Positions 1 to 12,370 of a stretch of 64,000 nucleotides of DNA are shown here, in pieces; position 1 is the first letter of the stretch; every line of letters starts with the position of its first letter. The stretch is from Melieria omissa (lineage: Eukaryota; Arthropoda; Insecta; Diptera; Ulidiidae). The DNA lies in contig OZ020268.1 of NCBI GenBank assembly GCA_963971225.1, forward strand, positions 38,013,348 to 38,077,347, in the 5' to 3' direction. Position numbers and translations under genes: made by a program. The notes below the pieces were generated by a model. It made no database searches. It was not told the origin of the DNA and was given only the letters and a program-made list of their open reading frames with translations.

Positions 1-456
1 GCTTGCAAGAAGGGAGGCATCTACCCCCTTCGTAGGCCCAGAACTCTTCTCTGGTCTAGGCAAATTAGCCCCATCCATCATTTCTAGGAAAGACAAGATA
101 ATCCGAAATCAATACTGGGAAAATCAACCAGGCCTTGAACATTCCAAGATGGTTATTGGATCTTACAACAAGATGAGGTTCAAGGAATGTATGAGTTTCT
201 CAAAGTATAATCTAAGGATTATCACAGGTATATTGACAGGGCGTTGTAGACTGAACTATGATCTAACCAAACTAGGGTGAACGATCTCTGTAGGTTCTGT
301 TTGCAAGACAATGAAACTGGCATATGCCCTGTGCTAATGCACAACCGGAAAAATCATCTGGGTGATTTTATTATACCAGGTTCGGACTGGGTTTCCAGGG
401 GCTTAGGAAATATATTAAGATTCCTCTTGGATACTGGACTCACAGACGAACTGTGA
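1..456 (+). pseudogene. 3' end of a non-LTR retrotransposon (LOA/I-like), fragment
   Basis: Reading the plus strand gives a peptide with the pattern seen at the C-terminus of RNase H-bearing insect LINE polymerases: a segment like RIITGILTGRCRLNYDLTKLG, then after a break a cysteine motif CRFC and the ending GLGNILRFLLDTGLTDEL before a TGA at 454-456. The same layout (TGH/R-C-R-L, CRxCG, GLGDVL stop) is seen in the better preserved element at 49,828-51,226. An in-frame TGA near 279 and a frameshift show that it is dead. The 5' part lies outside the window or is lost. The clade is inferred from this C-terminal pattern only. Confidence 0.6.
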
Positions 457-2540
457 AGTCCAACAAGGACTGTGCCAATAGATATCTTAGGTCGCAGTGC
501 AAATTCCCCGCCAATAATAATTATAATTCCCTTCGATTCGTGGGATTATGCAAAGAAGAGCGGCTATAGAATAGGAATTGCGTTCGTCTCAGCGATTAAA
601 CCGAACTAATGCAATGCAGTTTTCGCTGGAAAATAATGAAATGCGCACACGGCACACTTGCACAATACAACAACTACAACTACATGTGTACACTATGCAT
701 TGTAATTCGCATACAAGAAGCAATGATACGCAACAAAAAATGTGGCCGCTCACTCACTGTTCCAGCAGCTGAGCAGTCATCTATGCAAATATTGAACCGA
801 AACATTCACGCAGCGCACAATGGAGGCAGACACGAAGCAGCTGTGCGGACGTGGCGGCATGTAGTGGCCGTCGTGAGTGGGTGAATGGGTTAAAACGGCG
901 CAAAAACCGAGGCAGAAACTTTGACATTGTTTTTGCGCGATTGACACAACCAAATCAAACAAACCAACAAACAAAGGTTTAGTAAAATTGAAGACATCAG
1001 CATATCGGAACTTGTGGCATCCCACTGGATTTCGATGACAAAGTTTTGTAACTTTAATTCATTTTAGTGGTAAAAGGAAATGTTCATTTTTTTCTTTTTA
1101 TTTCGTCAGCCATTTGGCAATAATTCTGCTCTACTAAATAGCAAATTCAATAGGCAATTCTATTGCCGCGAATTCTACAAAATATGTTTTATTTTCATAA
1201 TTTGTGTGTTGCCATAATTTTTACACATTTTTTATGATACGTTAACGTTCTCTTATATCACATTAGTGGCTCTATTCGCATGTGTAGACATTCAAGTAGC
1301 TATAAAACTGTATTGGCTATTGTTGTTTTTGTTGTTGGTGTAATTTGTATTTATTTACTTTAGTGTTTGTAGTGTTAATCATGCATCAATGCTCTCGACG
1401 GGGCTGCAACGCGCACTCAACGCCAATACGAACGTCAGCTCGCTGCGGTTTTCATTTGTTTGTATGTATTGCAGTCTGTCTGTCTATCTGTAAGTAGTTG
1501 TGTGCATTTGTGTGTAACTCTTGGATTGATTAGAAAAATTAGCTCATGCTTTGTTATGGCTGCTGCATTAGCTACTGTTGTTTGTAGTATTGTTGTTTAT
1601 GTTGTTGTTTTAATGCCACTAAATGAATAATTATTTTCCTTTCATTGATCTGTAGAAATGTTGCTACGAATGGCGCAGATAAAATACTTTAAAGTTAAAT
1701 TTGAAAAAATATAATAAATTAAGAAGACCAAAGCAAAGAAAACCAAAAAAACAATTAACGGCCAATATTGGTGTGAAAAATATTTTAACAAATAAATAAA
1801 TTGCATTTAAAATTCTCATACATATAACTCCGAAAAATTGTTGAGTTTCACCTCATGCTAATGCAGTCTGGTATTTATCAGCATTTTAATTTTTAGTTCT
1901 ACTTTTAAATATCTAAATAAATTTTAAAAAATATTTATGAAAATATGTAAACTTGTTTAAAACTTTAAAATTATGTTTATACAAATTTATAGAATGATTA
2001 AAATTAATTTAGAATACAACTCAAGAAAGGGGGATCATTGGCAAAATTAGTTATTGAGTATCGCTTTGAGTTGAACAAACTATCAGAAACAGCAGGACCC
2101 ACTTTCGATGGCTAAGCATTCATCAGCTTATTGCTAATAACTGCAAGACTGTTGAGCTTGTAAGATAGATCACCCTGCTGCATGTGTTGTGAACTGAACA
2201 AAAGCACTATGAAATATCTCACTGTGCTTATTCAGTTGTATTGTCGCTAGAAGTTAAATTTATTTGTTCGAATTTGACTTTGAATATACTTTTCTCTGGA
2301 CAGTCAACAGTCTCAATCCGCAGCAAATCAGTTCGACCTCTTAAAAAGCCATTCGGCTTTTTCAGGAATCTTGATTTCAGGGTATGAAGTCAGCGTTTCT
2401 GCAGAGCCAAGCAGTTGTACGGAAAGCATTCTATCGTTTATAGGTTAGGTTAGGTTATGCAGACAGCGCTAGCGCCTCACACAGACACAGTGGTCCACAG
2501 TACTGCTACATACGTCTGTCCCTGTCACATCCAGTTTGGG
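457..2540. other. AT-rich non-coding stretch, no gene seen
   Basis: No reading frame here has a recognisable domain. The stretch is AT-rich with TTG/GTT-rich patches near 1320-1620 and a slightly GC-richer piece near 1385-1450. A GGTTAGGTTAGGTTA motif occurs near 2443-2458. It could be intergenic or intronic. Confidence 0.5.
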
Positions 2541-2802
2541 ATAAGTCCACTGTTTTCGCCTATGTAGCATTTTCGAAAAATCATAGATCTTTCAAGGGGG
2601 TTCCTGTCAAGTTGTGCAACGAACCAATGAATTCACTGCCCAAGATTTTAATTCTGCGTCTTGCAAAGGCTGAGCGATGACACAAGATGTGTTCCATAGT
2701 TTCTTCCTTCTCGGTTTCTAAATATTGCTTGCAGATAAATATTTGATTCGACCTGAAGGCATGTGCGCCTATTAGACAGTGACTTGTCATACCTATCAGC
2801 AA
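2541..2802 (-). pseudogene. Non-LTR retrotransposon C-terminal fragment
   Basis: On the minus strand, 2581-2802 reads CLIGAHAFRSNQIFICKQYL, then EEETMEHILCHRSAFARRR and a short tail. This follows the C-terminal pattern of LOA/I/jockey-group polymerases (a zinc-knuckle-like segment with E-rich linker, EHxLCxC, AFARRR). The second cysteine of the knuckle is missing (CKQY, CHR), consistent with decay. Only the tail of the element is present. It is a different family from the fragments at 44.5 and 49.8 kb. Confidence 0.55.
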
Positions 2803-3203
2803 TCATTGGGACCATAGAGAAAGAGAGAGAGACAGAGAAGGATATGATTTGATATCATTTCTATCTTTAAGACATCTCTGCAGCTTCATGAGCGAGCATC
2901 ACTAGACAAGAAACGCCATTTTATGAATATGGACTCAAACGGAAATGACACCAACGAACTGCGGAATGAAGGAACAACTCAGGGACATACAAATAGTATT
3001 TTCCTCATGGATAGAGGAAATTGAGATGGAAATAGCGTTTTTATCTTAATTTATCAATCTTTCAATGCTTAAAATTAGAGCAGAGGATTAAAAAGTCGAA
3101 GATTTCTTAGTATTCTTTTAACAACAAAAAACATTTATTCAAGTACTGAGTAGTAGTAAAGAAAAGGAATGACCACGCGTACACGCTGGCTCGGCTTAAC
3201 CAG

Positions 3204-3747
3204 TGTTGTCAGATACCTGAAATGTATTTCTCCTAAATCTTAAAAAAATACTGAAATTTCCACCTAAAAGTTAAAAAATCTCCTAATTTTTTTTAATTAA
3301 CGTCTCATAAAAAAATATAAATAATATTCATCTATTTTTTTTACTACAGTCTTTTTATCTATCTTCAGCTTAACAACAAAAACTTAACAAATATTTAATA
3401 AAAACAAAACCGATAACAAATAACAAATAAATTAAGTCAATTAAAAATTAAATTAAATTAAAAAATTAATAAATTGCCATTTTTGGCGGGATTTCATTGA
3501 GACAACAATAAGTGCAAAAAAAAAAGAACGAGCTTACATTTTATAACCTTAAAAATGTTTAAAATTTTTTTCCTTTGACTATTAATACATCTTCGTTATT
3601 CAAAAATCTCCCAAAAATCCACTAAGGATCCGAAAAATCCCCTAACATAAAATATAAATGTCCTAAACTTTCTCCTAAACAATTCTTCTTCTCCTAAAAC
3701 GTCAAGAATCTCCCAAATCTAGGAGAAAATCTCCTCATCTGGCAACA
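3204..3747. mobile_element. TIR element, family A copy 1 (MITE-like)
   Basis: The left end reads TGTTGTCAGATAC and the reverse complement of the right end reads TGTTGCCAGATGA, giving an imperfect 11-bp terminal inverted repeat. The interior is non-coding and carries many CTCCTAAA/CTCCCAAA motifs in one orientation. The same ends and motifs bound the copy at 9539-10,054, where the element lies in the opposite orientation. No clear target duplication is visible here. Confidence 0.7.
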
Positions 3748-5304
3748 CTTGGCTCAACTGACGCTTCTTCTTCTCAACTGTTCTTTTCACAGCATTCACA
3801 CTTCGTTATTAAGCAGACCGAGCCCTCTTCCTGGTCATCTCGTACTTTAATAGGTTACAAGAGAAGCAAATAGACTAATTAATTGAAGTAAGAACGAGCT
3901 CCCTTAGGTTTCATTTCATATTTCATTCAAGGTTGCAAGTGTAAATGACACTTGAGGCTTCGTTTTTTAATTGCACTTTGCCTAATCGCCAATGCACAGC
4001 TTCGCTTCTATTATGACACCAAATGGCGCACTTAATAAGCTCGACTTCCTGTCGGTTTCTGTGGAAAATTCAATTTGCTCGAAAAGGTCATCGCTCATTG
4101 TGTGCGAGTTACGCCACTGCGTCGAGCGTTCTTCTCACTATCGCGTCAGTTCAGATGGCTGCCCGACAGCGACAGACAATTCCCATAATGAATTAAAGTT
4201 TTTGCTGAAAAATCGACTGAATAGAATCGAATGATTTTTTTGTTATTTTTGCGTTAGATCGCTCGAACAGTCAACTGCACAACGAGTCGGCAAGTCACCT
4301 TTTTCATGTTCTGTGTGTGTGCTTTTTTTGCTCGCCCTCTCCTCCTACTCGTGCACCTAATTAATTACACATAACGCACACTTTTACATTTAATTGTAAA
4401 ATTTTTCATTACTTAAATGCCACTTGACGCTCATTCATTGCTTTGTGTTCATTCACTTGCCGACTTTCTTTCACTGGCTGCTATTGTTGTTGTTTTTGTT
4501 TTTCCAATTCTGCGTCTGTAGTTTCGCTAATTCCTCGACGCCTCAACTCAACATTTGTTTATAATAAATTCCATAAATTAGAATTTATTGCATTCGAGCG
4601 GCGGGACGCAACGTTTTCCGCAGCGCACACGTTTCCATTGCACACGTCCGCGTTGCTGCTGCTGCTCGCCAAACATTCAAATCTGCCATAAATCATAAAA
4701 GCAAATAGCCAAATGCTGTGCAAAACGCAACAACAACAACAACAATTGCAACAAATGCAGAAACGCAAACAAGTAAATGCAAAAGAATTTTAAATGTGAA
4801 ATGAATAACGCGCCAACTATGCAAAAGTTCAATGCAAATGTTCAAATTAATTTGTTGGGGTTCCACCGACACAGTCGCGCCGCCGCCGCTGCTGGCAATT
4901 AACAACTGCAACAGTTGCCAGCAATGCGCCCGCGCCGCTCTTGATTGATTTGCCATTTGTAAGCCGCAGACATTTCGCTTTGGTGTGGTCCATCTGGTCA
5001 TTGCTTAGCGTCAATCAGCTGAAATTTATCACGTGCCAACTGCTCAATTTGGAGTCTAGAATTAGTTTACCGATTGAGTGTTGGAGTTGATTTCAGGCCT
5101 TGTGTCAAATTGGCAACTCACTTTTACACTCATCGACGTTGACCTTGAAAGCAATCGAATGTAGAATGTATGGGCTTGAATATTTAAGGCATCAATCATG
5201 TTTGATATTAGAACAAAAAACGAAACGCTACTAAAGACACACATTGGTGGCCACCAGAAGTTTTTCATTTTGAATTTCAACTCAATTAGCATAAAATTAA
5301 GAAA
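3748..5304. other. Non-coding stretch with a moderately GC-rich part
   Basis: Several short overlapping frames exist on both strands between 3990 and 5000, none with a recognisable domain. 4729-4748 is a (CAA)n run, and 4600-5000 has higher GC than its surroundings. This could be a regulatory or untranslated region. I cannot support a gene. Confidence 0.4.
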
Positions 5305-6225
5305 CGTTCTTTTACTTTTTTGTTGCTGTAAACTGTAATAAATGAAATGTCTACCTAACATTGATAGCTGACAGCTGCTTGGACAGTTTATCCCAATTTA
5401 AAGATGTCTAGTAGAGCTTGAATAGTTAGGTTATAAGTTAGGTTAGGGAAGACTGGACACGTTGCTTTACTTCTTTATTGCTGTCAGCTGTAATTAATAG
5501 AATGTCCATCTAACATCGATGACTGACAGCTGCTTGGACAGTTTATTCCAATTTAAAGATGTCTAGTAGACTTTGAATACTTAAGTAAGGTTAGGTTAGG
5601 GATGAGAGGAAACCTTCCTTTACTATTTTATTGCTGTAAATTGCAATTCATGAAATGACCACCTAACATTAATCGCTGACAGCTGCTTGGACAGTTTATC
5701 CCAATTTCAAGTTGTCTAGCAGAGCTTGAATACTTCGGGTAGAAGTTAGGTTAGGGAAGATTGGAAACGTTGCTTCACTTCTTTGTTGCTTTAAATTGCA
5801 ATGAATGAAATGTCTACCTACGATTAATAGCTGACAGCTGTTTGAATAGTTTATACCAATTTAAAGTTGTCTAGTAGAGCTTGAATACTTAAGTTAGGTT
5901 AGGTTAGGGAAGACTGGAAACGTTGCTTCACTTCTTTGTTGCTTTAGTTATTTGTTGCTGGAACTGTAATGAAATGTCCACAGAATATCGATAACTGACA
6001 GTTGCTTGGTCAAATTTTCCCAATTTAAAGATGCTTAGTAGAGCTTGAATACTTAGGTTAGATTCGGTTAGGGAAGGCTGGAAAAGTTGAAAAGATTGAA
6101 TAAAGTGCTCACCTAGGATTGAAAGCTGACAGTTGCTTGGACAGTTTATCCGTACTTAAATTTCTATTCCTTTGAATAAACGTTCATCTAAGTACATCAA
6201 GTGGAGCTTGAATACTTAGGTTAGG
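5305..6225. repeat. Tandem array, unit about 155 bp, roughly six copies
   Basis: A block containing CTGACAGCTGCTTGGACAG recurs near 5368, 5523, 5676, 5831, 5993 and 6126, a spacing of about 133-162 bp. Each block is followed by TTTAAAGATGTCTAGTAGAG, a GGTTAGGTTAGGG stretch and a TTTGTTGCTGTAA stretch. Units differ by several percent with indels. The array runs into the MITE fragment at 6229. Confidence 0.8.
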
Positions 6226-6228
6226 AAA

Positions 6229-6553
6229 AACCTTTTTACGCATTACGAAAATTTGAATATTTGTTTATTTAATTCAGCCAAAATTAAAAAAAAAGTATCT
6301 AAATTAAAAGAAAACCGTGAAATTAAAAAGTTCTCTAATTTTTTCTGCTTCTTCTTCCTTTGCCTTCCTTTGTGCGGTCAAGAAATACCATTAAAAAACC
6401 TGTATACTTCTCTTCTTTAAACTTAAATATTCAGTTTATTAATTTCGTATTTTTCCCAAAACTTCAAACTATTCCAAAGACCAACAAAAATATGTATTCT
6501 TGCAACCATAGAGAATGCAGACGTCCACAAAGTAGCATGTTGCCATATGGCAA
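6229..6553 (+). mobile_element. TTAA-MITE family B, truncated copy
   Basis: From TTTTTACGCATTACGAAAA to GTTGCCATATGGCAAC this matches the interior of the copies at 29,034, 34,849 and 51,554 (same orientation as 34,849). Both terminal repeats are missing. The left edge abuts the 155-bp tandem array. The open frame at 6360-6632 is simply part of this repeat. Confidence 0.7.
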
Positions 6554-7759
6554 CACTTTGACATTCAGTTTTCAATACATTTTTCCATTTACATATAATT
6601 TATTGCCCATGAACTACCAACTCTTCAGTTGAAAATCAGCTTTTCAACCCAAATAAACAACAATAATACAACAATTTAGTTGCAATTAAAATTTTACTAA
6701 AATCTCAATGAAAACATTTACCAGTATTTCAGTTTGTCTATCGAATGCGAATCGTTTGCACAGCTGCGACTGAGCCAAGTAAATATTTACAAATTGCAAA
6801 GCAATTCTGTTAAACTAAATCCATATTAAAACAACAAAAAAACACACTCACACAGACAAACACACAACACGTGCACGTACTATAAAATGAATATTCATAT
6901 ATCTATCTTTAAAGTTATATATATCGAACAGTTTTAATGAGAAACAAAAAATGGCAAAAATTCGCAGCAACTTTTCATTGCGTATGATTTCCACTAATTT
7001 TCACTGAACAATAATTTATAAAACGAATAGCAATACAAATTGTGCAATTTAATGTTGTTTTTTTTTTATTTCATTCAACAAAACACAACAACACACACAT
7101 AACGCAAAGATTTAGGAAACCGATTAGTTAAAACATTAAAGAACAACAACAAAAAAAGCGATTTATACAAAACATAAATCGCGCATCAGGAAGAAGATCA
7201 ACAATTAAATACTTTTTTTTTTTTAACATTTCCAAATTGTGTTGGTGGAGCCGCTTCTTTCAAATTCACACGTGCTGTGAATGCCTTCGCAACAGGTTTG
7301 TTTGTTTTTGTTAATTTATGACTTTAATTTTTTTATGCTTCATTTTCGCTTTTAGAATGAAAAACGACAGCAATTCAAAGCTGTGTTAGCGCCATTCAGT
7401 CGGCGTCAGCGCAAACATGTTTCCGTCTTCATGAGTTCAATTCATGCGATGAGGTTTATTGATTTTTTGAAAGTTTCAAACATCAAAAAGAACCATGAAC
7501 GTCAAACAAAAAGTGAAAAACTATTTGAGTCTCTTTTAAAAGGCACTCAGCGCAATTTCAGCAATTTCGAAGGCGCAATTGTTGTTTGACAATAGTTTGA
7601 GTAAATCGATGTTTTGGTTTTTATGAAAGTGGAAAAAATTTAGTATAGAGATGTCATTAAATATTTGTTTTTGTAGGCGTACAAGCGTCAACTAAACACG
7701 AGTTGGATTCCATAATTTATGAATTTACGTAAAATTTTAGGCAGCTGAATTTAAACGCT
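6554..7759. other. AT-rich non-coding stretch
   Basis: Long A and T runs, AAC repeats near 7085-7155 and a few short frames without a recognisable domain. No gene is supported. Confidence 0.5.
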
Positions 7760-8036
7760 TCATACCAACTGGGAAAAGAATGAACGTTCAGAAACTTCAA
7801 CTAGTGAGGATATCTTAACTCCACCAAATGCTGCTAAACAACCATAGATGGGAACGAAGGGCAAAGCGAATAAAAACTTTTTCAATACGTTCAATGCGAT
7901 TAATGAAGGACGCATGGTAGGGTCGCCAAATAAACGCAGCATATTCTAATTTTGACCCAACGAATGCTATGAAAAGTAGCTTAAAAGTATAAGGGTCGAA
8001 AAATAAATAAATAAATTGGAGTAAAATACATAGCAC
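7760..8036 (-). pseudogene. Reverse transcriptase C-terminal fragment, jockey-like LINE
   Basis: Minus-strand frames read VGSKLEYAAFIWRPYHASF then INRIERIEKVFIRFALRSH. This is the familiar region just after the palm domain of jockey/CR1-group reverse transcriptases (LEYAS-x-x-W-P then RIExVQKxFIRFAL). The continuation is in another frame (PTMRPSLIALNVLKKFLFAL overlaps), so the copy has a frameshift and is dead. Confidence 0.55.
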
Positions 8037-8597
8037 ACGCTATGAATATGGCCAAGGATTGCATTTTTCATATATTGAATCATTATTTAGGCAAACGAAA
8101 GTTGAGCGTGTTTGCTCTCATTAAACGAAAAACTTGTTCGAATAAACATTTCGTTAAAGAGATGGCAACATTGCTGGGAGAAGTGTGTAGACTTGCAAGA
8201 AGACTGTGTAGAAAAAGAAAAATAAATTTAATAATGTGTCACTCCACGACGAACTTCTCAGCCCATCTGTTGAGAAAAAAAGTTTGTTTTTTCTTTGTTA
8301 GGTTGGAAAGTTTTCAGACCACCCTCGTAAATTTGGCAAATATTTAAATTCTGAAAAGTATTTGCAATGTTTTTTTATTTAAAAACAGAAGAAAAATCCA
8401 ACACTCCCTTTGGGTGAAAGAAGGAAGTCTTTGTGATTGACTACTAACCGAAACTCTCTTGGTTTATTGAAGGTTAGGTTGAAGTGGTTGACGTCATCGG
8501 GCGTAACAACAGCGAGATGTCATCGTTGTCTTTGCGGTAATCGATAGAGAATCTGGCCAAATGGGTCTGGGGTAAATGAGGACTAGACGAAAAATAT

Positions 8598-8985
8598 TGT
8601 AACGATCAGGCACTCTGTCGCTGTGCTATGCATGAATGCTTTTCCGTGCATACTTTTAGGCACGCACTTCAGAGTACGGTCGGTTTGCTATAATTTCGAT
8701 ATGGCAAGGATGGCTCGCGATGGTGATGGGATGTGCGAGAACGATCGAGAGATAGTCTAACTGGAATCTGCTACAAGACAAAAAGTATAAAAAACAGAAG
8801 GGTACAGCACAGAGGGACAAGTCTGATTTGAACAAGCAAAGTAGTAACAAGTGTCAAGACAAGAAAGTGTAAATTTGTAAATAAAGTGATTGTTGGTTTC
8901 TGACTGCGTTTTGCGCTGAGTAATTGAAGTGGTTTATTTTCAAGCACAATTCAAAAACGAACTTAGAGAGCTAATTTTCGTAACA
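8598..8985 (+). mobile_element. Solo LTR, 388 bp, with 4-bp target duplication
   Basis: It begins TGTAACGATCAGG and ends CGTAACA, with ATAT on both sides (8594-8597 and 8986-8989). Inside are a TATA box (TATAAAA, 8786-8792) and an AATAAA signal (8880-8885), the expected LTR layout. It is homologous along its length to 32,446-32,828. No internal retroviral-type coding region is present, so it is a recombined solo LTR. The 4-bp duplication suggests a gypsy-type element (inference). Confidence 0.75.
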
Positions 8986-9538
8986 ATATGCTGTCTACAC
9001 GCAGGGACTCGCAGCGACTGGGGTCTTAAGTACGACGAGGCTGACAGGTATACTTTTGAAGTCGTCAAGGAATTCGTCTACCTTGGAACTGTCGTAAATA
9101 GTAGTAATGATGTCAGCCTGGAGATAAAGCGAAGGATTACTCGTGCCGGTAGGTGCTACTAGGGTCTCGGTAGCCAATTGAGTAGCAGAGACCTCCCTCG
9201 ACCGACAAAACTTTTACTCTATAGAACGCTTATTCTGCCCGTGTTTCTCAATGGAGCAGAAGCATGTACACTGTCGCGCGACGACTTAGTGGCTCTTAGG
9301 GTGTTCGAGAGGAAGGTACAGGGCCAAATCTTCGGCCCTGTTTGTATTGGAGACGACTCTCGTATACGAACCAACAACAAGCTGTATGAGCTGTTTAAAG
9401 ACATGGACCTAGAAGAGGGAATTAACATCCAGCGGCCATGTCGGTCATATGGAAAAGGAGTTCGATGCGTAGTTGAAGATTGGCGGCGAAGAGGAAAACC
9501 GAGTGTTCAATGGAAGGACCAAGTTGGAAGGGACCCAG

Positions 9539-10054
9539 TGTTGCCAGATCAGGAGGTTTCCTTCTAGATTTAGGAGATTCTTGGCCTTTTAGGAGAATTT
9601 TTAAGAGGAAGAATGGTTTTGGAGAAAGTTTAGAAGATTTACATTTTTTGTTAGGGGAGTTTTCGGATCTTTATCTCGTTTATGTTTATCTCGTGCTCAC
9701 TCATTGCTTTTATAATGCTTAAAATAATATATTTTTTTAAAATAAATCAATGAAAGAAGTTTACAAAAAACAGCGCATTTCATAATGATCTTATTTTTTA
9801 TATGTTTCTTTGTGTTAAGTTGTTGTTGTTGTTAATGTTAGGCTGACGCTGAATAAATAAAGAGGTTGCAATAAAAAATATATGTATATGTTTATGAATA
9901 AATATATTTGTATTTTTCTATGAGAAGTTGATTTCCTTAGTTATAATGACAAAAATTATATAAACAATTTGTAGGAAATTTTTTAAATTTTTGGGACGAA
10001 ATTTCAGTTTTATTTTTTAATTTAGGAGAAAGTAATTTAAGGTATCTGGCAACA
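9539..10054. mobile_element. TIR element, family A copy 2 (MITE-like)
   Basis: The ends are TGTTGCCAGATCAGG and, reverse-complemented, TGTTGCCAGATACC. CAG occurs immediately on both sides (9536-9538 and 10,055-10,057). Removing one CAG plus the element rejoins the RTE sequence in a way that matches the related fragment at 13.9 kb, so the insertion boundary is supported by an empty-site comparison. The interior is non-coding. Confidence 0.75.
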
Positions 10055-10120
10055 CAGGAGCGACCTATCATCTCTTGTTGTGACCAACTTGAGAAGACGC
10101 ATGAAGAGAGTTTTTGCGGC

Positions 10121-12056
10121 ACTTATATTTTTTTTCATGATCTTAAAATATTTTTTACAAAACGCTAAAGTATCACTTTGCATTTTTAAATGTTTACGAC
10201 ACTTGTAATACACGTAATGTATCCACTAATGAATGCAAGTTTTTGCTCAAAACACAGTGCACATGTTTTGAATCTGAAATTTGAACTATTTGCGTTGTCA
10301 TTTGAAGTAAACATTAATGGATGAATTTAAAAAGTAAACAAAAAATACTCAAGTCAAGTGCGTAGTTAGTGGCGTTTAAAAGAATGTGGATCATCATCTA
10401 AATAAATCCTAGAAAATCACCATTGAATGATTTAGAAGGCAGATAATATAATCTGCTGCAGATAATAAAATTTGCTTGTTGTAAAATTTGCTGTGTGAAA
10501 TGTGAGCGCGCACAAAAAGCAATAAAATCCAAATCAAAAACAAACCATTAAGTAAGAACAAATAAACAATGAACTATGTAAGTAACAAAGTAAAAAAGGC
10601 ACTGGAACAAAGTTCAATTGAAAGCGCGTCCGCGAGATAACTGCCGCGTTTAACAAGTACGTGCGTACCCGATTTGCGGTCCGCGGTATTGCTGACGCAT
10701 AATTCAAGCGATTTGTTTGGGCATTGGGCGATTGTAAGCCGTGAGCACGCCTCAAAGTCGAACCCAGTTGCAAACTCAGCGAACCAATCGCTCGAATGCG
10801 GCGAACGCACGCCCGAGTCGGACATCCAAGCTGGAGCCAAGCGATTAGTTGTGCGCCCGGTGGGGAAATGAAGCCACTTGGTCGCGACGAACGAATGGAC
10901 TGCGCGCCCAAGGTGCTGCCACGTGCCGTGCCACAGTTGCCGCAACCTTTGGGGCGGACGCGCGCTCGCCGTTCGCTTGCGCCACGACGCTATTTGCGCG
11001 CGGCTAAGCTGCCCGGCCGCCGTTTAATGACTGTTTGCCTTTGCGCGAAATGTAAAAGTAAATGTAAATGTGAACTTGAGGCAGTGGCGCTGAACTGATA
11101 AACATATATTTAGCCTTAAATTTAAGAAAACAATAAACAAAATCAGCAAGCAAGCAAATAATGGCCGAGAGAAAAGCGGCGGCGGCACGAAAGCCAACCA
11201 GGAAAGCGCACGCAACAAATAAACAGTCTAAATAGCCGAAACGAGACGAAGACGATGATGAAGTGAAACGAGCAGAGGCGGCGCACAACGCATTGCAAAT
11301 TAAACACAATTAAAAAATTCAATTAAACAATGATGAACTTTTTGAAGAACAGTTCTACACCTTCAATTTGTTTTCGTAGACACCTCATGCAGTTTTCTTT
11401 TGTTTTGTTGATTTTTTCTTAGTTGTTTTTGTTTTGATTATGGTTGTGGGTACATTTTTTGTTGTAAAGTTCATGAACAATTGAAGTAAACATATGTTAA
11501 GGCGGGTATATACAAATGTTAATTGTTTGCTTGTTGTTGGCTGAAACAAATCACATGCCAGAGCAATGCACATGGAATCACAACTCATTTATTGACACTT
11601 GTTATCGTTATGTTTTTTTTGTTGTGTAGTCACACGTTTACTTAGCAGATGGCGCAATGTTGATTTTGTTAAGTAATAATACAGATAAATTATTATAGCT
11701 TTCGACAGCTGATCTCTTGGCAGTAAATAGTAAATATTTGATAATGAAATAATTGCCCATGAAAAGCATTCAAACTGCAGTTTAAATTCAGCCTAAGACC
11801 TTCAATCCCTCAATTCATGTGTCAAGATGCACTTAAAATATCAAAAGTTGTGCAAGGCGCAGCCTTAAACCCAGCAATCAAGTTGCAAGTTGTGTTTTGC
11901 AAAATACCCAGGACCTGTGGCCTGTTGGATCATTGAGCAGAAATTTGCGTGGATGACGCAGTGACAGCCAATCTTTTCTAAAGACCCTAAAAAACTCTTC
12001 AAACTACTCAAAGATCGCAATAATCTAATGAAAGGCAAAGCTGAAAAGTAAAGTGA
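10121..12056. other. Non-coding stretch with GC-rich island 10,600-11,300
   Basis: The island is clearly GC-richer than the flanking DNA and has overlapping frames on both strands (for example 10,534-10,911 minus and 10,796-11,098 plus). That pattern is typical of a GC-rich non-coding segment rather than one selected protein. A promoter or 5' UTR is possible. I recognise no protein domain. Confidence 0.35.
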
Positions 12057-12350
12057 TTATGGTATGGTTTCCAGAACACTCTGATGTTCTTGGCAACGAA
12101 ATAGCCGACTGGTCAATCTAGACGAGTGGACAATCCAGTGGGGCCAAAGCTGCAGTGGTTCCAGAATGGATTAAGAATCATGCAAGCATTGCTCACATGG
12201 AGACATCGGTCCGAATTGTAATCCTGCGAAATCGCCAAGTTTTTTGTGAAAGCACCGAGTAGAGAGAGCACCGAAAGCACAGTTCCTTCTTCCCCACTCG
12301 AAATTGGAGAGATCAGAAGATACACGACATTTGATCAGCATGACGCAGCA
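12057..12350 (+). pseudogene. Non-LTR retrotransposon RNase H-region fragment
   Basis: The plus strand reads VWFPEHSDVLGNEIADWSI followed by a stop. This is a decayed form of the RNase H segment WVPGHSxVxGNExAD found in LINE polymerases. The following DNA up to the pentanucleotide tract has further stops. The clade was not determined. Confidence 0.5.
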
Positions 12351-12370
12351 CGCAAGTCCTGCCTTTGGAC

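Larger units (their letters stand above)
8480..10120 (+). pseudogene. RTE-type non-LTR retrotransposon 3' part, interrupted by two insertions
   Basis: Before 8598 a frame reads RESGQMGLGVNED. After 8985 it resumes with LSTRRDSQRLG-like DNA, then FEVVKEFVYLGTVVNSSND, SLEIKRRITRAGRCY, a stop at 9160-9162, then SSRDLPRPTKLLLYRTLILP, FLNGAEACTLSRDDL and FERKVQGQIFGPVC. This is the C-terminal part of RTE-clade polymerases. A solo LTR (8598-8985) and a TIR element (9539-10,054) are inserted in it, and the tail resumes at 10,055 with CTCTTGTTGTGACCAA, which also occurs in the related fragment near 13.9 kb. Stops and frameshifts make it non-functional. Confidence 0.7.

Noticed and set aside
2443..2458. 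TTAGG-like repeats resembling insect telomere repeats
   Set aside because: Only two to three units at each place, inside dispersed or tandem repeats, and flies do not use TTAGG telomeres.
10534..11098. Overlapping frames on both strands in the GC-rich island
   Set aside because: Frames on both strands are open only because AT-rich stops are rare there; no recognisable protein.
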